64,000 nucleotides of DNA from CAYZQH01 sp050300015. GTDB lineage: Bacteria > Pseudomonadota > Gammaproteobacteria > Pseudomonadales > Cellvibrionaceae. A model generated the notes under the pieces. That model saw only the letters and a program-made list of their open reading frames with translations. It was not told the origin of the DNA and ran no database searches. The stretch lies in NCBI GenBank assembly GCA_050300015.1, contig JBNKWZ010000020.1:56477-120476 (forward strand), read 5' to 3'. The translations under genes and the position numbers were made by a program. This document shows, piece by piece, positions 16,367 to 25,073 of this stretch (its first letter is position 1; every line of letters starts with the position of its first letter).

Positions 16367-16546
16367 CTGGATCTCCGAGAGGGGGTTGAATTAGCGCGCA
16401 TGGTAAAGCGGATGCGGGTTGATCGCAATTGCATCTGGTTTGCGCCAGTGCCTCGCACTTGATGTAAACTATGTGGCGTTTTTGGCGTCTTACAAAACAG
16501 AGTCGCCCGAAGGCGGCGTCAATTACCGTTCAATAAGGGGAAGCAA

Positions 16547-17203
16547 GTGGTTAGCAACGTCCATGTCTATGTCAAAGCGGTCTTCAAAGCCGTTTGTGTT
16601 TTGGGGTTCACTGGGTTGGCAGTGGCGGTTGCCTGGGCCGAGTCTAAGCCTTCAGTGGCAGCTGTACCGGGACCTGGTGAAGTGGTGCAGCAAGTCTCCG
16701 ACGAGATGATGTCTGTGATTCACGCGCAAAGTCAATTGCTGAAGGATGACCCCGATCAGTATTTCGAATCACTGGAGACCATACTGGAAAAAACCGTCCA
16801 CTTTAATTACATCGCAAAATTTGTCATGGGGGATTATTGGGGGGGGGCCAGTCAGGCTCAGCGCAGTGCTTTTGCCGAGCGTTTTAAACGTAGCATGGTA
16901 GAAACCATAGGCAAAGGCTTGGCCAACTACACGGACCTGAAGTTAGTTGTAAAGCCTGAGGATGTGATCACCAAGAAAAATGTGGCGATCGTGAAGCAGC
17001 AAGTGGAGGGCGGAAAAGACCCTATTACCATTACCTACTGGATGGGGCGTGCGAAAACCGGAGAATGGAAGTTGGTGGATGTGGTGCTCGACGGTGTTAA
17101 GTTGCGTGAGACTTTCCGTAGTCAGTTTGCCTCAGAAATGAGCAAAAATAACAATGACGTGGATAAGGTTACGGCGGGTTGGGGCGTGGCCACCAGCTCT
17201 TGA
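16547..17203 (+). CDS. mlaC: MlaC-like periplasmic phospholipid-binding protein
   Basis: 218 residues from a GTG with AAGGGG 7 nt upstream. A Sec signal peptide ends at AWA before ES (about residue 31). The mature part is the MlaC/Ttg2D fold: DDPDQYFESLETILEKTVHFNYIAKFVMG, the QRSAFAERFKRSMVETIGKGLANY segment, and the C-terminal WKLVDVVLDGVKLRETFRSQF. MlaC carries phospholipids between the MlaA complex in the outer membrane and MlaFEDB in the inner membrane. Here mlaF, mlaE, mlaD and mlaB, which usually flank it, are absent: yrbG lies upstream and ibaG downstream. The partners may be elsewhere in the genome. Confidence 0.88.
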   Translation: MVSNVHVYVKAVFKAVCVLGFTGLAVAVAWAESKPSVAAVPGPGEVVQQVSDEMMSVIHAQSQLLKDDPDQYFESLETILEKTVHFNYIAKFVMGDYWGGASQAQRSAFAERFKRSMVETIGKGLANYTDLKLVVKPEDVITKKNVAIVKQQVEGGKDPITITYWMGRAKTGEWKLVDVVLDGVKLRETFRSQFASEMSKNNNDVDKVTAGWGVATSS

Positions 17204-17309
17204 AGGGGGGCTATAACCGCGAACCCTTAGTCAAAGCCCGGCAGGGCAATTGATCATAGTCTGTCATAGGACTAGAATTGCGCCCCTTTTCCGTAGTACA
17301 GAGGACAAT

Positions 17310-17549
17310 ATGCAGCCAGAAGACATTCAGAAAGTGGTATGCGAGGCCATCAGCGGGGCGCAGGTGACCTGTCATCTTGAGGGCAATCACGCGCATTTGA
17401 CCGTTGTTAGCGATCAGTTCTCAGGGTTGTTGCCAGTGAAACGCCAGCAATTGGTCTATGCTGCGCTGCAGCCGGCCATTGCCAGTGGAGAGATCCATGC
17501 TGTGCATATGAAGACCTTCACCCCAGATCAATGGGCGAAACAGCCCTAA
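17310..17549 (+). CDS. ibaG: BolA-family protein IbaG
   Basis: 79 residues from the ATG at 17310, which has GAGG 5 nt upstream; the frame extends 20 codons further but without homology. BolA/YrbA features include QVTCHLEGNHAHLTVVS, LLPVKRQQLVYAAL and the C-terminal IHAVHMKTFTPDQW. BolA proteins bind monothiol glutaredoxins and Fe-S clusters; IbaG is linked to acid resistance and envelope upkeep. It lies between mlaC and murA as in other gammaproteobacteria. Confidence 0.93.
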   Translation: MQPEDIQKVVCEAISGAQVTCHLEGNHAHLTVVSDQFSGLLPVKRQQLVYAALQPAIASGEIHAVHMKTFTPDQWAKQP

Positions 17550-17614
17550 AGTAAAAACCCATTCCTTGGCATTAGGGGCTACTCCCTGGCACGCCCATCG
17601 ATGAAGGCTCCAGC

Positions 17615-18877
17615 ATGGATAAATTAATTCTTAAAGGTTGCGCACCGCTTAACGGCGAGATACGTATTTCGGGCTCAAAAAATTCGGGTCTACCGATTTT
17701 GGCGGCGACGCTCTTAGCCGAGTCACCCATGCACATTTCCAACTTGCCGCATCTCAATGACATTACCACCATGCTGACCTTGTTGCGGTGCATGGGAGTG
17801 GGCGTGACCATTGATGAGCGCATGAGTGTAGAGATTGATGGTTCGGGTCCAATAGATTGTGAAGCACCCTATGAGTTGGTCAAAACCATGCGTGCCTCCA
17901 TCTTAGTGTTAGGCCCGCTGTTGGCAAGGTTTGGGAAGGCCAACGTGTCCTTTCCCGGTGGCTGCGCCATTGGCTCGCGTCCAGTAGATATTCACCTGCG
18001 CGGCCTTGAGGCTATGGGTGCAGAAATCGAAATTGATGGCGGCTATATTCGCGCACGGGCTCCCGAGGGTTTAAAGGGCGCGCACTTTTTTATGGATACG
18101 GTCACAGTGGGTGGGACCGAAAATTTGTTGATGGCGGCGGTACTTGCAAAGGGGACCACCATCTTAGAAAACGCCGCGCGCGAGCCAGAAATCGTGGATT
18201 TAGCGCGTTGCTTGGTGGCCATGGGGGCCAAAATTGAAGGTATTGGCAGTGATTCGCTCACCATTCACGGTGTGAGCGCTCTGGCTGGGTGTGAATACCG
18301 AGTCATGGCAGATCGCATCGAGGCGGGAACTTATCTGGCCGCGGCGGCAGCCACGCGTGGGCGTATCTTATTGAAAGACGCCGATCCAAAAACCCTAGAT
18401 GCTGTGCTTCTTAAACTCGAAGAGGCGGGCGCGACAATCCGCTCTGGGGTCGACTGGATCGAACTGGATATGCAAGGCCGGCGACCGAAGTCGGTTAACC
18501 TCAAAACCGCCCCTTACCCTGCGTTTCCGACTGACATGCAAGCGCAGTTTACCGCCATGAACGCCGTGGCAGAAGGTACGGGCGCCGTGACCGAGACCAT
18601 ATTCGAAAACCGTTTGATACAGGTGCACGAACTCAACAGGATGGGTGCAAAGATTAAGCTCGAGGGCAATACCGCCATTATCGAAGGGGTGGCTCGGTTG
18701 AAGGGGGCTCCGGTAATGGCCAGTGACTTGCGCGCATCGGCCAGTTTGGTGATTGCAGGTATGGTGGCCGATGGTGATACTGTTATCGACCGGATCTACC
18801 ACATTGATCGCGGCTACGAATGTATCGAAGAAAAGCTACATGTATTGGGCGCTAACATTCAAAGAGTGCCAGGGTAA
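17615..18877 (+). CDS. murA: UDP-N-acetylglucosamine 1-carboxyvinyltransferase
   Basis: 420 residues. The first committed enzyme of peptidoglycan synthesis transfers enolpyruvate from PEP to UDP-GlcNAc in the cytoplasm. Lys22 in SGSKNS and Cys117 in FPGGCAIGSRPVD are the catalytic residues; the Cys form is the fosfomycin-sensitive type. The two-domain inside-out barrel is full length, ending in the HIDRGYE segment. It is preceded by ibaG and followed by hisG after 7 bp, a conserved but functionally mixed arrangement. Confidence 0.97.
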   Translation: MDKLILKGCAPLNGEIRISGSKNSGLPILAATLLAESPMHISNLPHLNDITTMLTLLRCMGVGVTIDERMSVEIDGSGPIDCEAPYELVKTMRASILVLGPLLARFGKANVSFPGGCAIGSRPVDIHLRGLEAMGAEIEIDGGYIRARAPEGLKGAHFFMDTVTVGGTENLLMAAVLAKGTTILENAAREPEIVDLARCLVAMGAKIEGIGSDSLTIHGVSALAGCEYRVMADRIEAGTYLAAAAATRGRILLKDADPKTLDAVLLKLEEAGATIRSGVDWIELDMQGRRPKSVNLKTAPYPAFPTDMQAQFTAMNAVAEGTGAVTETIFENRLIQVHELNRMGAKIKLEGNTAIIEGVARLKGAPVMASDLRASASLVIAGMVADGDTVIDRIYHIDRGYECIEEKLHVLGANIQRVPG

Positions 18878-18884
18878 TCAAATT

Positions 18885-19523
18885 ATGTCACAGCTGACCA
18901 TCGCCCTGACCAAAGGGCGCATTCTACAAGAGACCTTACCTCTACTGGCTGCCGCGGGAATTGAGCCTGTGGAAAACATTGAAAAAAGTCGCAAGCTCAC
19001 TTTTGAGACCACCTCTCCGGATGTAAAGTTGCTGATCTTACGAGGGGTGGACGTTCCCACGTACGTGGAGTTTGGTGCGGCAGATGTGGGCATTGCGGGT
19101 AAAGACACCTTGATGGAGCACGGCGCGCAAGGGTATTACGAGCCGTTAGACCTGAAAATCGCTTGTTGTCGTATGATGACCGCCGCTTTGGTGGGGGCTG
19201 AGCCTAAATCGGGTCGTATCAAAGTTGCCACCAAATATGTGAATGTGGCCAAGCGCTTTTACGCGGCCCAAGGCCGCCAGGTGGATGTGATTAAACTCTA
19301 TGGTGCCATGGAGTTGGCCCCCGTACTCAATCTTGCAGATGAAATTGTGGATATTGTGGATACCGGCAATACCTTGCGCGCAAATGGATTGGAGCCGCGT
19401 GAAGCGATTGCTAATATCAGTTCGCGGTTGATTGTGAATAAGGCGTCCATGAAGGTGAAGCACTATCAAATTGAAGCACTGATAGACTCGGTGGAGACGG
19501 CTGTGGCCGAGGTGGTGAACTGA
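18885..19523 (+). CDS. hisG: ATP phosphoribosyltransferase, short form
   Basis: 212 residues from the ATG at 18885; the open frame runs further upstream into murA without homology. It starts with LTIALTKGRILQETLPLL and carries RGVDVPTYVEFGAADVGI and the PRPP loop DIVDTGNTLRANGL. It makes the first step of histidine synthesis. The C-terminal regulatory domain of the 299-residue E. coli enzyme is absent, so this is HisG-S, which works as a complex with HisZ. No hisZ is in the window. It is 2 bp from hisD. Confidence 0.95.
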   Translation: MSQLTIALTKGRILQETLPLLAAAGIEPVENIEKSRKLTFETTSPDVKLLILRGVDVPTYVEFGAADVGIAGKDTLMEHGAQGYYEPLDLKIACCRMMTAALVGAEPKSGRIKVATKYVNVAKRFYAAQGRQVDVIKLYGAMELAPVLNLADEIVDIVDTGNTLRANGLEPREAIANISSRLIVNKASMKVKHYQIEALIDSVETAVAEVVN

Positions 19524-19525
19524 GT

Positions 19526-20833
19526 ATGGCGATCATTCGACAGCTGGATTCTGCTGTAGCCGACTTTGACACCGCGCTGTCAGAATTGTTGGCCTGGGAG
19601 CCTGAATCTAATAGCCAAGTGGAGGCATCCGTCAGCGGCATTTTGGCCGAGGTGAAGCAACGCGGTGATGCGGCACTGGTCGAGCTGACCAACCGTTTTG
19701 ATGGGCGCAACGTGAAAGCCTTTGACGAGTTGGTGGTAGATGCTGAGGCTTTAGCCGAAGCCGCCTCTCGTGTTCGCCCGGAGACCTTGGCTGCGCTGAA
19801 AACAGCGGGCGCTAGGATTGAGCAATATCATTTAAAGCAGCAGCAATCTTCATGGCGCTACACCGAGGGTGACGGCACGGTTTTGGGTCAACAAATCACC
19901 CCAATGGATCGTGTGGGTATGTACGTACCCGGCGGCAAGGCGGCCTATCCTTCATCGGTGCTGATGACTGCCATCCCAGCCAAGGTGGCTGGTGTGGGCG
20001 AGGTTGTGATGGTCTCTCCTGCGCCGAATGGTGAGATGACGGACATTGTGCTGGCGGCGGCCCATGTGGCGGGTGTGGACCGTGTGATTACCATTGGCGG
20101 GGCGCAAGCTGTGGCGGCGTTGGCCTATGGTACTGAGTCCATCGCCAAGGTAGATAAAATTGTGGGGCCGGGCAATATTTATGTGGCTACTGCAAAGCGC
20201 GCGGTGTTTGGTCAGGTGGCCATCGATATGATTGCGGGGCCGTCGGAAATATTGGTGATCTGCGACGGTCAAACCGACCCAGATTGGGTGGCCATGGATT
20301 TATTTTCACAGGCCGAGCACGACGAGGACGCTCAGTCTATTTTGCTCTGCCCAGATGCCGAGTACCTAGCCGCGGTGGCGCAAAGTCTTGTTAAATTATT
20401 GCCTACCCTATCGCGCAAGGATATTGCCGCGCAATCCTTAAAAAACCGTGGCGCGCTGATCAAAACACGCACCTTGGACGAGGCCATTGAGATTGCCAAC
20501 CGCATAGCCCCTGAGCATTTAGAGCTTTCCATTGAAGACCCGGAAGCAGCATTGCCTAAAATTCGACACGCGGGAGCCGTATTTATGGGGCGGCATACCA
20601 GCGAGGCGCTGGGTGACTACTGCGCCGGTCCAAACCACGTGTTGCCCACCTCGGGCACTGCGCGCTTTTCATCGCCATTGGGTGTTTACGATTTTCAAAA
20701 GCGCAGTTCCATTATTTATTGCTCAGAAGCCGGCGCGAGTGCGCTCGGTAAGGTGGCGTCTACTTTGGCTCGTGGGGAACAGCTAGAAGCGCATGCTCGC
20801 TCTGCCGAGTATCGGATACAGGACGACAAGTAG
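19526..20833 (+). CDS. hisD: Histidinol dehydrogenase
   Basis: 435 residues. It oxidises L-histidinol to L-histidine using NAD+ and Zn2+, the last step of the pathway. Recognisable segments are DRVGMYVPGGKAAYPSSVLM, VDKIVGPGN, DMIAGPSEI, the AEHDEDAQS loop with the Zn and catalytic residues, APEHLEL, and GDYCAGPNHVLPT. It is coupled to hisG by a 2-bp gap. In pseudomonads hisC follows; here the next gene is the opposite-strand protease, so hisC is elsewhere. Confidence 0.97.
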   Translation: MAIIRQLDSAVADFDTALSELLAWEPESNSQVEASVSGILAEVKQRGDAALVELTNRFDGRNVKAFDELVVDAEALAEAASRVRPETLAALKTAGARIEQYHLKQQQSSWRYTEGDGTVLGQQITPMDRVGMYVPGGKAAYPSSVLMTAIPAKVAGVGEVVMVSPAPNGEMTDIVLAAAHVAGVDRVITIGGAQAVAALAYGTESIAKVDKIVGPGNIYVATAKRAVFGQVAIDMIAGPSEILVICDGQTDPDWVAMDLFSQAEHDEDAQSILLCPDAEYLAAVAQSLVKLLPTLSRKDIAAQSLKNRGALIKTRTLDEAIEIANRIAPEHLELSIEDPEAALPKIRHAGAVFMGRHTSEALGDYCAGPNHVLPTSGTARFSSPLGVYDFQKRSSIIYCSEAGASALGKVASTLARGEQLEAHARSAEYRIQDDK

Positions 20834-20896
20834 CCGGCGGGGTTTTATTGGCTGTGTTGTCGTCGCTTGTGTGTTGCAGATGCTTGCCCTAGGGGC

Positions 20897-22030
20897 CTAT
20901 TGCTCAGTTGGTTTTTTATCCAGGGTGGCTTGCACAGTGTGCAATTGGCCATTGCGGTAATACTCAATTTCTACCACGTCGCCGGGGCGAGACTCTGCAA
21001 TTTGTTGGCGTCCGCGCAAGCCATTGCCCACGGGCTCACCGTTGATGCGAATAATCACGTCGCCGGGTTTGAGTCCAGCGTTTTCAGCGGGGCCTAGATT
21101 GTAGATTCGTGTGATAACCACCCCGTTGGTAGAGCTCAATTGAAATGATTGAGCCATTTGTGGGGTGAGGTTTAAGGCATCCACTCCCAGCCAGCCGCGT
21201 ACCACTCGCCCAAATTCCACAATGTCATTGAGCGTTTTTACCGCGGTGTCTGCGGGTACGGCAAGGCCGACACCATCCAAATCCGAATCGCCAATGCGGT
21301 CGAGAATGGCGGTGTTGATTCCCAGGAGATTCCCCTCTGTATCCACCAGTGCCCCGCCGGAATTACCCGGGTTAATGGCTGCGTCTGTCTGAATGAAGTT
21401 TTCAAAGGCGTTAATGCCGAGACCATAACGCCCTGTGGCGGAAATGATGCCTTGAGTTACGGTTTGGCCCATGCCAAAGGGGTTACCAATGGTCAGTACA
21501 ATGTCGCCTACCCGTGCTTTCTGGGGGTTGCCGAGCGGGATGGCTTGCAAGTTGTCCAATTCAATTTTCAGTACGGCCAAGTCGTTGTCCTCGTCCACAC
21601 CTGTGATGCGCGCCTTGGCTTCACGCCCATCGGTCAGTTGCACAACGATTTCGTCTGCGCCATAAATTACATGATTGTTGGTTAATAAAAAGCCGTCATG
21701 GGTGACAATTACGCCTGAGCCAAGGGCCGATTGCATGCGTTCTTGCCTGGGGATGTCAGCGCTGTTGTAAAAGTACCGAAACAGCGGGTAATTGAACATG
21801 CGCTGGCGTGCCGGGGTGATTTTTTTACGCGTGTAAATACTAACCACGGCAGGTGCCGCACGGGTCACTGCGTCTGCATATGAGGTCAAGGTGCGTTGGG
21901 CTGGGTTGGGCGCGAAGGCGCCCATGCTACGATTGCGAGGATTCAACTCTGGGTACAGCTGTAACAGAATCAAACCGGTCAAAAGGCCGATGATAACCGG
22001 CCATTTAACAAACTCTATCCACTTCGTCAA
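20897..22030 (-). CDS. degS: DegS/AlgW-type periplasmic serine protease
   Basis: 377 residues: a single N-terminal membrane anchor (about 10-27), a trypsin-like domain with His120 (LTNNHV), Asp150 (EDNDLAVLK) and Ser224 (NPGNSGGAL), and one PDZ domain (about 272-365, GWLGVDALNLTPQ through KPGDVIIRINGEPV). Such anchored proteases sense misfolded outer membrane proteins through the PDZ domain and cut the anti-sigma factor RseA/MucA, releasing sigma-E. The single PDZ domain and anchor separate it from DegP/DegQ. It lies convergent to hisD. Confidence 0.92.
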   Translation of the reverse strand: MTKWIEFVKWPVIIGLLTGLILLQLYPELNPRNRSMGAFAPNPAQRTLTSYADAVTRAAPAVVSIYTRKKITPARQRMFNYPLFRYFYNSADIPRQERMQSALGSGVIVTHDGFLLTNNHVIYGADEIVVQLTDGREAKARITGVDEDNDLAVLKIELDNLQAIPLGNPQKARVGDIVLTIGNPFGMGQTVTQGIISATGRYGLGINAFENFIQTDAAINPGNSGGALVDTEGNLLGINTAILDRIGDSDLDGVGLAVPADTAVKTLNDIVEFGRVVRGWLGVDALNLTPQMAQSFQLSSTNGVVITRIYNLGPAENAGLKPGDVIIRINGEPVGNGLRGRQQIAESRPGDVVEIEYYRNGQLHTVQATLDKKPTEQ

Positions 22031-22079
22031 AAGAGCACCCTCTGATCAATGTTGAGCGGTGGGTTGGGGCTCACGGCGA

Positions 22080-22562
22080 TTATGACGGCTTGTGAAGAGA
22101 GTCGGCCTCGTGCAGCGTGGGGGGGGGCGCATCCTCGGGTTCATTTAAGCCAAACTCCTCACTCAGCATTCCGTGAGTACCTGGAATTTTAGGTGCCCAA
22201 TCCTTGGGAGGTTCTACGGGGTGCGCTTCGGGTTCAGGTGTTGCATCCAATTTGTTATTGCCTGCGGCAATCAAGTTCTGAGTGATCTCGGTGCTGGTAA
22301 GTCGCATAGCGCCGTCGGCAAGGTGCTGGTTTAAGTCTCGATAGCTTTGCGTCAGTTCACTGACCTTCTGTGCGGTCTCCATAAAATGCTTCGCCACATC
22401 TTGTTGGTAGCTATCGAGTTCAACTTTAGCTTGGGCAAGGCTTTGCTCCAAGTTTTTTTGCTGTTGGGCGCCGCCGCTCGAACGACTCAAAAGCGTGCCA
22501 ATTCCAATGCCAACAGCTAGGGCGATCAAGGCGGTGATCACAAGGGATTCTATGGCAAACAC
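22080..22562 (-). CDS. zapG: Z-ring associated protein ZapG (YhcB, DUF1043)
   Basis: 160 residues from the GTG at 22562, chosen because AAGGAG stands 6 nt upstream; a longer frame adds 13 residues without a ribosome site. One N-terminal membrane helix (about 5-24) is followed by a coiled coil (about 32-95) containing LDSYQQDVAKHFMETAQKV and SYRDLNQHLA, typical of YhcB. The C-terminus is acidic and Pro-rich. The protein links cell division and envelope growth at the inner membrane. Next to zapE and degS, as in many relatives. Confidence 0.88.
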   Translation of the reverse strand: MFAIESLVITALIALAVGIGIGTLLSRSSGGAQQQKNLEQSLAQAKVELDSYQQDVAKHFMETAQKVSELTQSYRDLNQHLADGAMRLTSTEITQNLIAAGNNKLDATPEPEAHPVEPPKDWAPKIPGTHGMLSEEFGLNEPEDAPPPTLHEADSLHKPS

Positions 22563-22663
22563 AGTTAACTCCTTAATGGCCAGAATAGGGGGGTCTAACA
22601 CGGTGCGACCTTACAACGGTGTCTCATCATACCCTAACTGTCACCCTGTGTTACAGGTCGCAC

Positions 22664-22692
22664 TTGTGACAATTTGCCCCTAGCGGTAGAGT
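22664..22692 (+). promoter_or_regulatory. Predicted promoter for zapE
   Basis: TTGTGA (22664-22669), 17-bp spacer, TAGAGT (22687-22692), 34 bp upstream of the zapE ATG in the short divergent gap with zapG. Hexamers match the consensus at four of six positions each. Confidence 0.4.
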
Positions 22693-22725
22693 GCGGCTTC
22701 TGCGAAGTCACACCGTTCCCGATTT

Positions 22726-23814
22726 ATGAAGCAAACACCCTTAAGCCGCTATCAACAAGACCTAGAGCAAGCCGGGTTTGTTGCCGATCAAGCGCAACTT
22801 GAGGCCGTCTTGCGCTTGCAGGCACTCTTTGAGGCATTAACCCAGGCGCAATCTGGCGGATGGTTGCGATGGTTTAAGCGCGGCAAGCCCAAAATCAAAA
22901 GCGTGTACTTTTGGGGAGGGGTCGGGCGAGGCAAAACCTATTTGATGGACGCCTTTTACGATACGCTACCTTTTGAGGCCAAAATGCGTACCCACTTTCA
23001 CCGCTTTATGCGCCACATTCATGCGGAATTAACCGAACTGAAAGGTGAAAAAAACCCCTTGGATAAGGTGGCTGAGCAGTTGTCTGACCGAGTGAGAGTG
23101 ATTTGTTTTGACGAGTTTTTTGTCTCCGATATCACCGATGCCATGATTCTTGCCAATCTTTTAAAGGGGCTGTTTGACCGTGGCATGGTGTTGGTAATGA
23201 CCTCCAATATTCAACCCGACGGCTTGTATCGAGACGGCCTGCAGCGCGAGCGCTTTTTACCCGCGATTGCGCTGCTCAACCAACACGCTGATGTGATCAA
23301 CGTGGATGGCGGGGTGGATTATCGCCTGCGAGAGCTACAGCAAGTGACCTTGTACCATACGCCCAATGACGCCCAGACTCAGCAAACCATTGCCGACAAC
23401 TTTGCGCAGTTGGTTCCCGACACTCACTCAATACAGTCTGCGCCGTCCTTGACCATTGAAGGTCGTCCCGTGCGTGCTATCCAAGAGGCTGACGATGTGG
23501 TGTGGTTTGATTTCAAGGCGCTGTGTGATGGCCCGCGCTCGCAACACGATTACATTGTATTGGCAAAGGAGTACCACACGGTTTTTGTGACCGGTGTTCC
23601 AGCTCTGGGGCGTAAAAATGACGATATGGCAAGGCGGTTCGTGTACTTAGTCGATGAGTTTTACGATCGTAAGGTTAAGCTGATTCTATCCGCTGACCTT
23701 CCGCTCACAGAGCTTTACAGTGGCGGCAAGCTCAATTTTGAATTCGAGCGCACGGTGAGTCGGCTACTTGAAATGCAGAGCGAAGATTATTTGGCCAGTG
23801 CGCATAGGCCTTAA
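22726..23814 (+). CDS. zapE: Cell division protein ZapE, AFG1-like ATPase
   Basis: 362 residues. Walker A is GGVGRGKT (64-71), followed by FHRFMRHIH; Walker B is ICFDEFFVSDI, and sensor segments VMTSNIQPDGLY and the terminal arginine-containing ZapE features follow. ZapE binds FtsZ and acts in late constriction under stress. It is transcribed divergently from zapG. Size is near that of E. coli YhcM (375). Confidence 0.94.
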   Translation: MKQTPLSRYQQDLEQAGFVADQAQLEAVLRLQALFEALTQAQSGGWLRWFKRGKPKIKSVYFWGGVGRGKTYLMDAFYDTLPFEAKMRTHFHRFMRHIHAELTELKGEKNPLDKVAEQLSDRVRVICFDEFFVSDITDAMILANLLKGLFDRGMVLVMTSNIQPDGLYRDGLQRERFLPAIALLNQHADVINVDGGVDYRLRELQQVTLYHTPNDAQTQQTIADNFAQLVPDTHSIQSAPSLTIEGRPVRAIQEADDVVWFDFKALCDGPRSQHDYIVLAKEYHTVFVTGVPALGRKNDDMARRFVYLVDEFYDRKVKLILSADLPLTELYSGGKLNFEFERTVSRLLEMQSEDYLASAHRP

Positions 23815-23853
23815 CGTTGGGGTTCTTTGGGGGCAGAAAGCGTAAGAAAGTGC

Positions 23854-23882
23854 TTGAAAAGCATACAGACGTTCTGTAGTAT
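23854..23882 (+). promoter_or_regulatory. Predicted promoter of rplM-rpsI
   Basis: TTGAAA (23854-23859), 17-bp spacer, TAGTAT (23877-23882), with a GC-rich discriminator (GCGCGC) right after. It lies 88 bp upstream of rplM, and the GC-rich discriminator fits growth-rate and stringent control of ribosomal genes. Confidence 0.7.
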
Positions 23883-23897
23883 GCGCGCTCCCAAAAA

Positions 23898-23938
23898 GCC
23901 GGGCGACCGGCTGTAAGTGCGTCGGCTGTAAGGCCGGC
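23898..23938 (+). promoter_or_regulatory. Two stem-loops in the rplM leader, candidate L13 autoregulatory site
   Basis: First hairpin: GCCGG (23898-23902), loop GCGA, CCGGC (23907-23911). Second: GTCGGC (23921-23926), 6-nt loop, GCCGGC (23933-23938). Both lie in the 5' untranslated region. L13 leaders that bind the protein are known in gammaproteobacteria; the match here rests on position and structure only. Confidence 0.45.
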
Positions 23939-23970
23939 GAATCAGTACCCAACGTTTGAAGGCCTATAAC

Positions 23971-24399
23971 ATGAAGACTATCAGCGCCAACCCAGAAACA
24001 GTAAAACGTGATTGGTACATTGTCGACGCCTCTGGCAAAACTCTTGGCCGTATGGCTGCAGAGATTGCACACCGTTTGCGCGGTAAGCATAAGCCAGAAT
24101 TTACGCCACACGTGGACACAGGTGATTACATTGTAGTCATCAATGCCGAAAAAGTGCGTGTGACGGGTAATAAAGCGACCGACAAGATGTACTATCATCA
24201 CACTGGTTACATCGGTGGTATCAAATCCATCAGCTTTGAAAAGCTCATTGACAAAGCTCCAGAGCGCACCATCCAGACAGCGGTTAAAGGCATGTTGCCT
24301 CGCGGTCCTTTGGGTCGTGCCATGTTCAAAAAATTGAAGGTTTACGCCGGTGATGCACACCCGCACACGGCGCAGCAACCTCAAGAACTTAAACTATAA
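23971..24399 (+). CDS. rplM: 50S ribosomal protein L13
   Basis: 142 residues from the ATG at 23971, the same length as E. coli L13; an upstream in-frame TTG is not the start. Features include KRDWYIVDASGKTLGRMA, RGKHKPEFTPHVDTGD, YHHTGYIGG and GMLPRGPLGR. It is an early-assembling protein of the large subunit. It heads the rplM-rpsI operon, with 12 bp to rpsI. Confidence 0.98.
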   Translation: MKTISANPETVKRDWYIVDASGKTLGRMAAEIAHRLRGKHKPEFTPHVDTGDYIVVINAEKVRVTGNKATDKMYYHHTGYIGGIKSISFEKLIDKAPERTIQTAVKGMLPRGPLGRAMFKKLKVYAGDAHPHTAQQPQELKL

Positions 24400-24411
24400 C
24401 GGAGCGGAAAC

Positions 24412-24804
24412 ATGTCAGCTGAACAATATTACGGTACCGGTAGACGTAAAACCTCTACGGCCCGCGTGTTTATTGCGCGTGGCACCGGTAACATCAATAT
24501 TAATGGTCGTACCATTGATGAATATTTTGGTCGTGAAGTGGCTCGTATGATCGTTCGTCAACCGTTAGAGTTGACCGACAATGCAGGGGCCTTCGATGTG
24601 AATGTCACTGTTAAGGGTGGCGGAAGTTTCGGGCAGGCGGGTGCTATTCGTCACGGTTTGACCCGAGCTTTGATTTCTTACGATGAGGCCCTGCGCAGCC
24701 AGTTGCGTCAAGCCGGCTACGTCACCCGCGATGCGCGTGAAGTAGAGCGTAAGAAAGTGGGCTTGCGCAAAGCACGTAAGAAGCCACAGTTTTCAAAGCG
24801 TTAA
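24412..24804 (+). CDS. rpsI: 30S ribosomal protein S9
   Basis: 130 residues, equal to E. coli S9. It starts after GGAGCGG and contains YYGTGRRKTSTARV, GGGSFGQAGAIRHG, RDAREVERKKVG and the C-terminal KKPQFSKR, whose last Lys-Arg reaches the P-site tRNA. It is followed by a Rho-independent terminator, so rplM-rpsI is a closed operon, separate from petABC. Confidence 0.98.
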   Translation: MSAEQYYGTGRRKTSTARVFIARGTGNININGRTIDEYFGREVARMIVRQPLELTDNAGAFDVNVTVKGGGSFGQAGAIRHGLTRALISYDEALRSQLRQAGYVTRDAREVERKKVGLRKARKKPQFSKR

Positions 24805-24826
24805 TTGTTGGGCGTATGCCCCGAAA

Positions 24827-24853
24827 AGCTCGACAATGTCGGGCTTTTTTTTT
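24827..24853 (+). terminator. Terminator of rplM-rpsI
   Basis: AGCTCGAC (24827-24834), 3-nt loop, GTCGGGCT (24838-24845), one G-U pair, followed by a run of nine T. It lies 22 bp after the rpsI stop. Confidence 0.88.
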
Positions 24854-25073
24854 GCCTCTGGCTTGGGGCTTGGATGGCTTTGTCCTTGTCAGAATTGGGG
24901 AATTTCTTTACCATGTGCCCATTTTGCGTGGACCCATTGGGGGCGTCCTCTCGAGCGCGTCGTAAACAACAAGATTTGTAAAAAAAAATCGAGGTGCAGG
25001 CCTCGAAAGTGTTAGCGACAAGATTTCCATTCACACATCCTAATTAAGAATGCTATCACGGGAGAAATGCGTC

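Noticed and set aside
15441..16394. 317-codon open frame on the plus strand
   Set aside because: It lies fully opposite the yrbG antiporter, whose two alpha repeats are unmistakable; the antisense product has no recognisable domain.
23764..24384. 206-codon open frame on the minus strand
   Set aside because: Opposite the end of zapE, the rplM leader and rplM; no homology and an unlikely composition.
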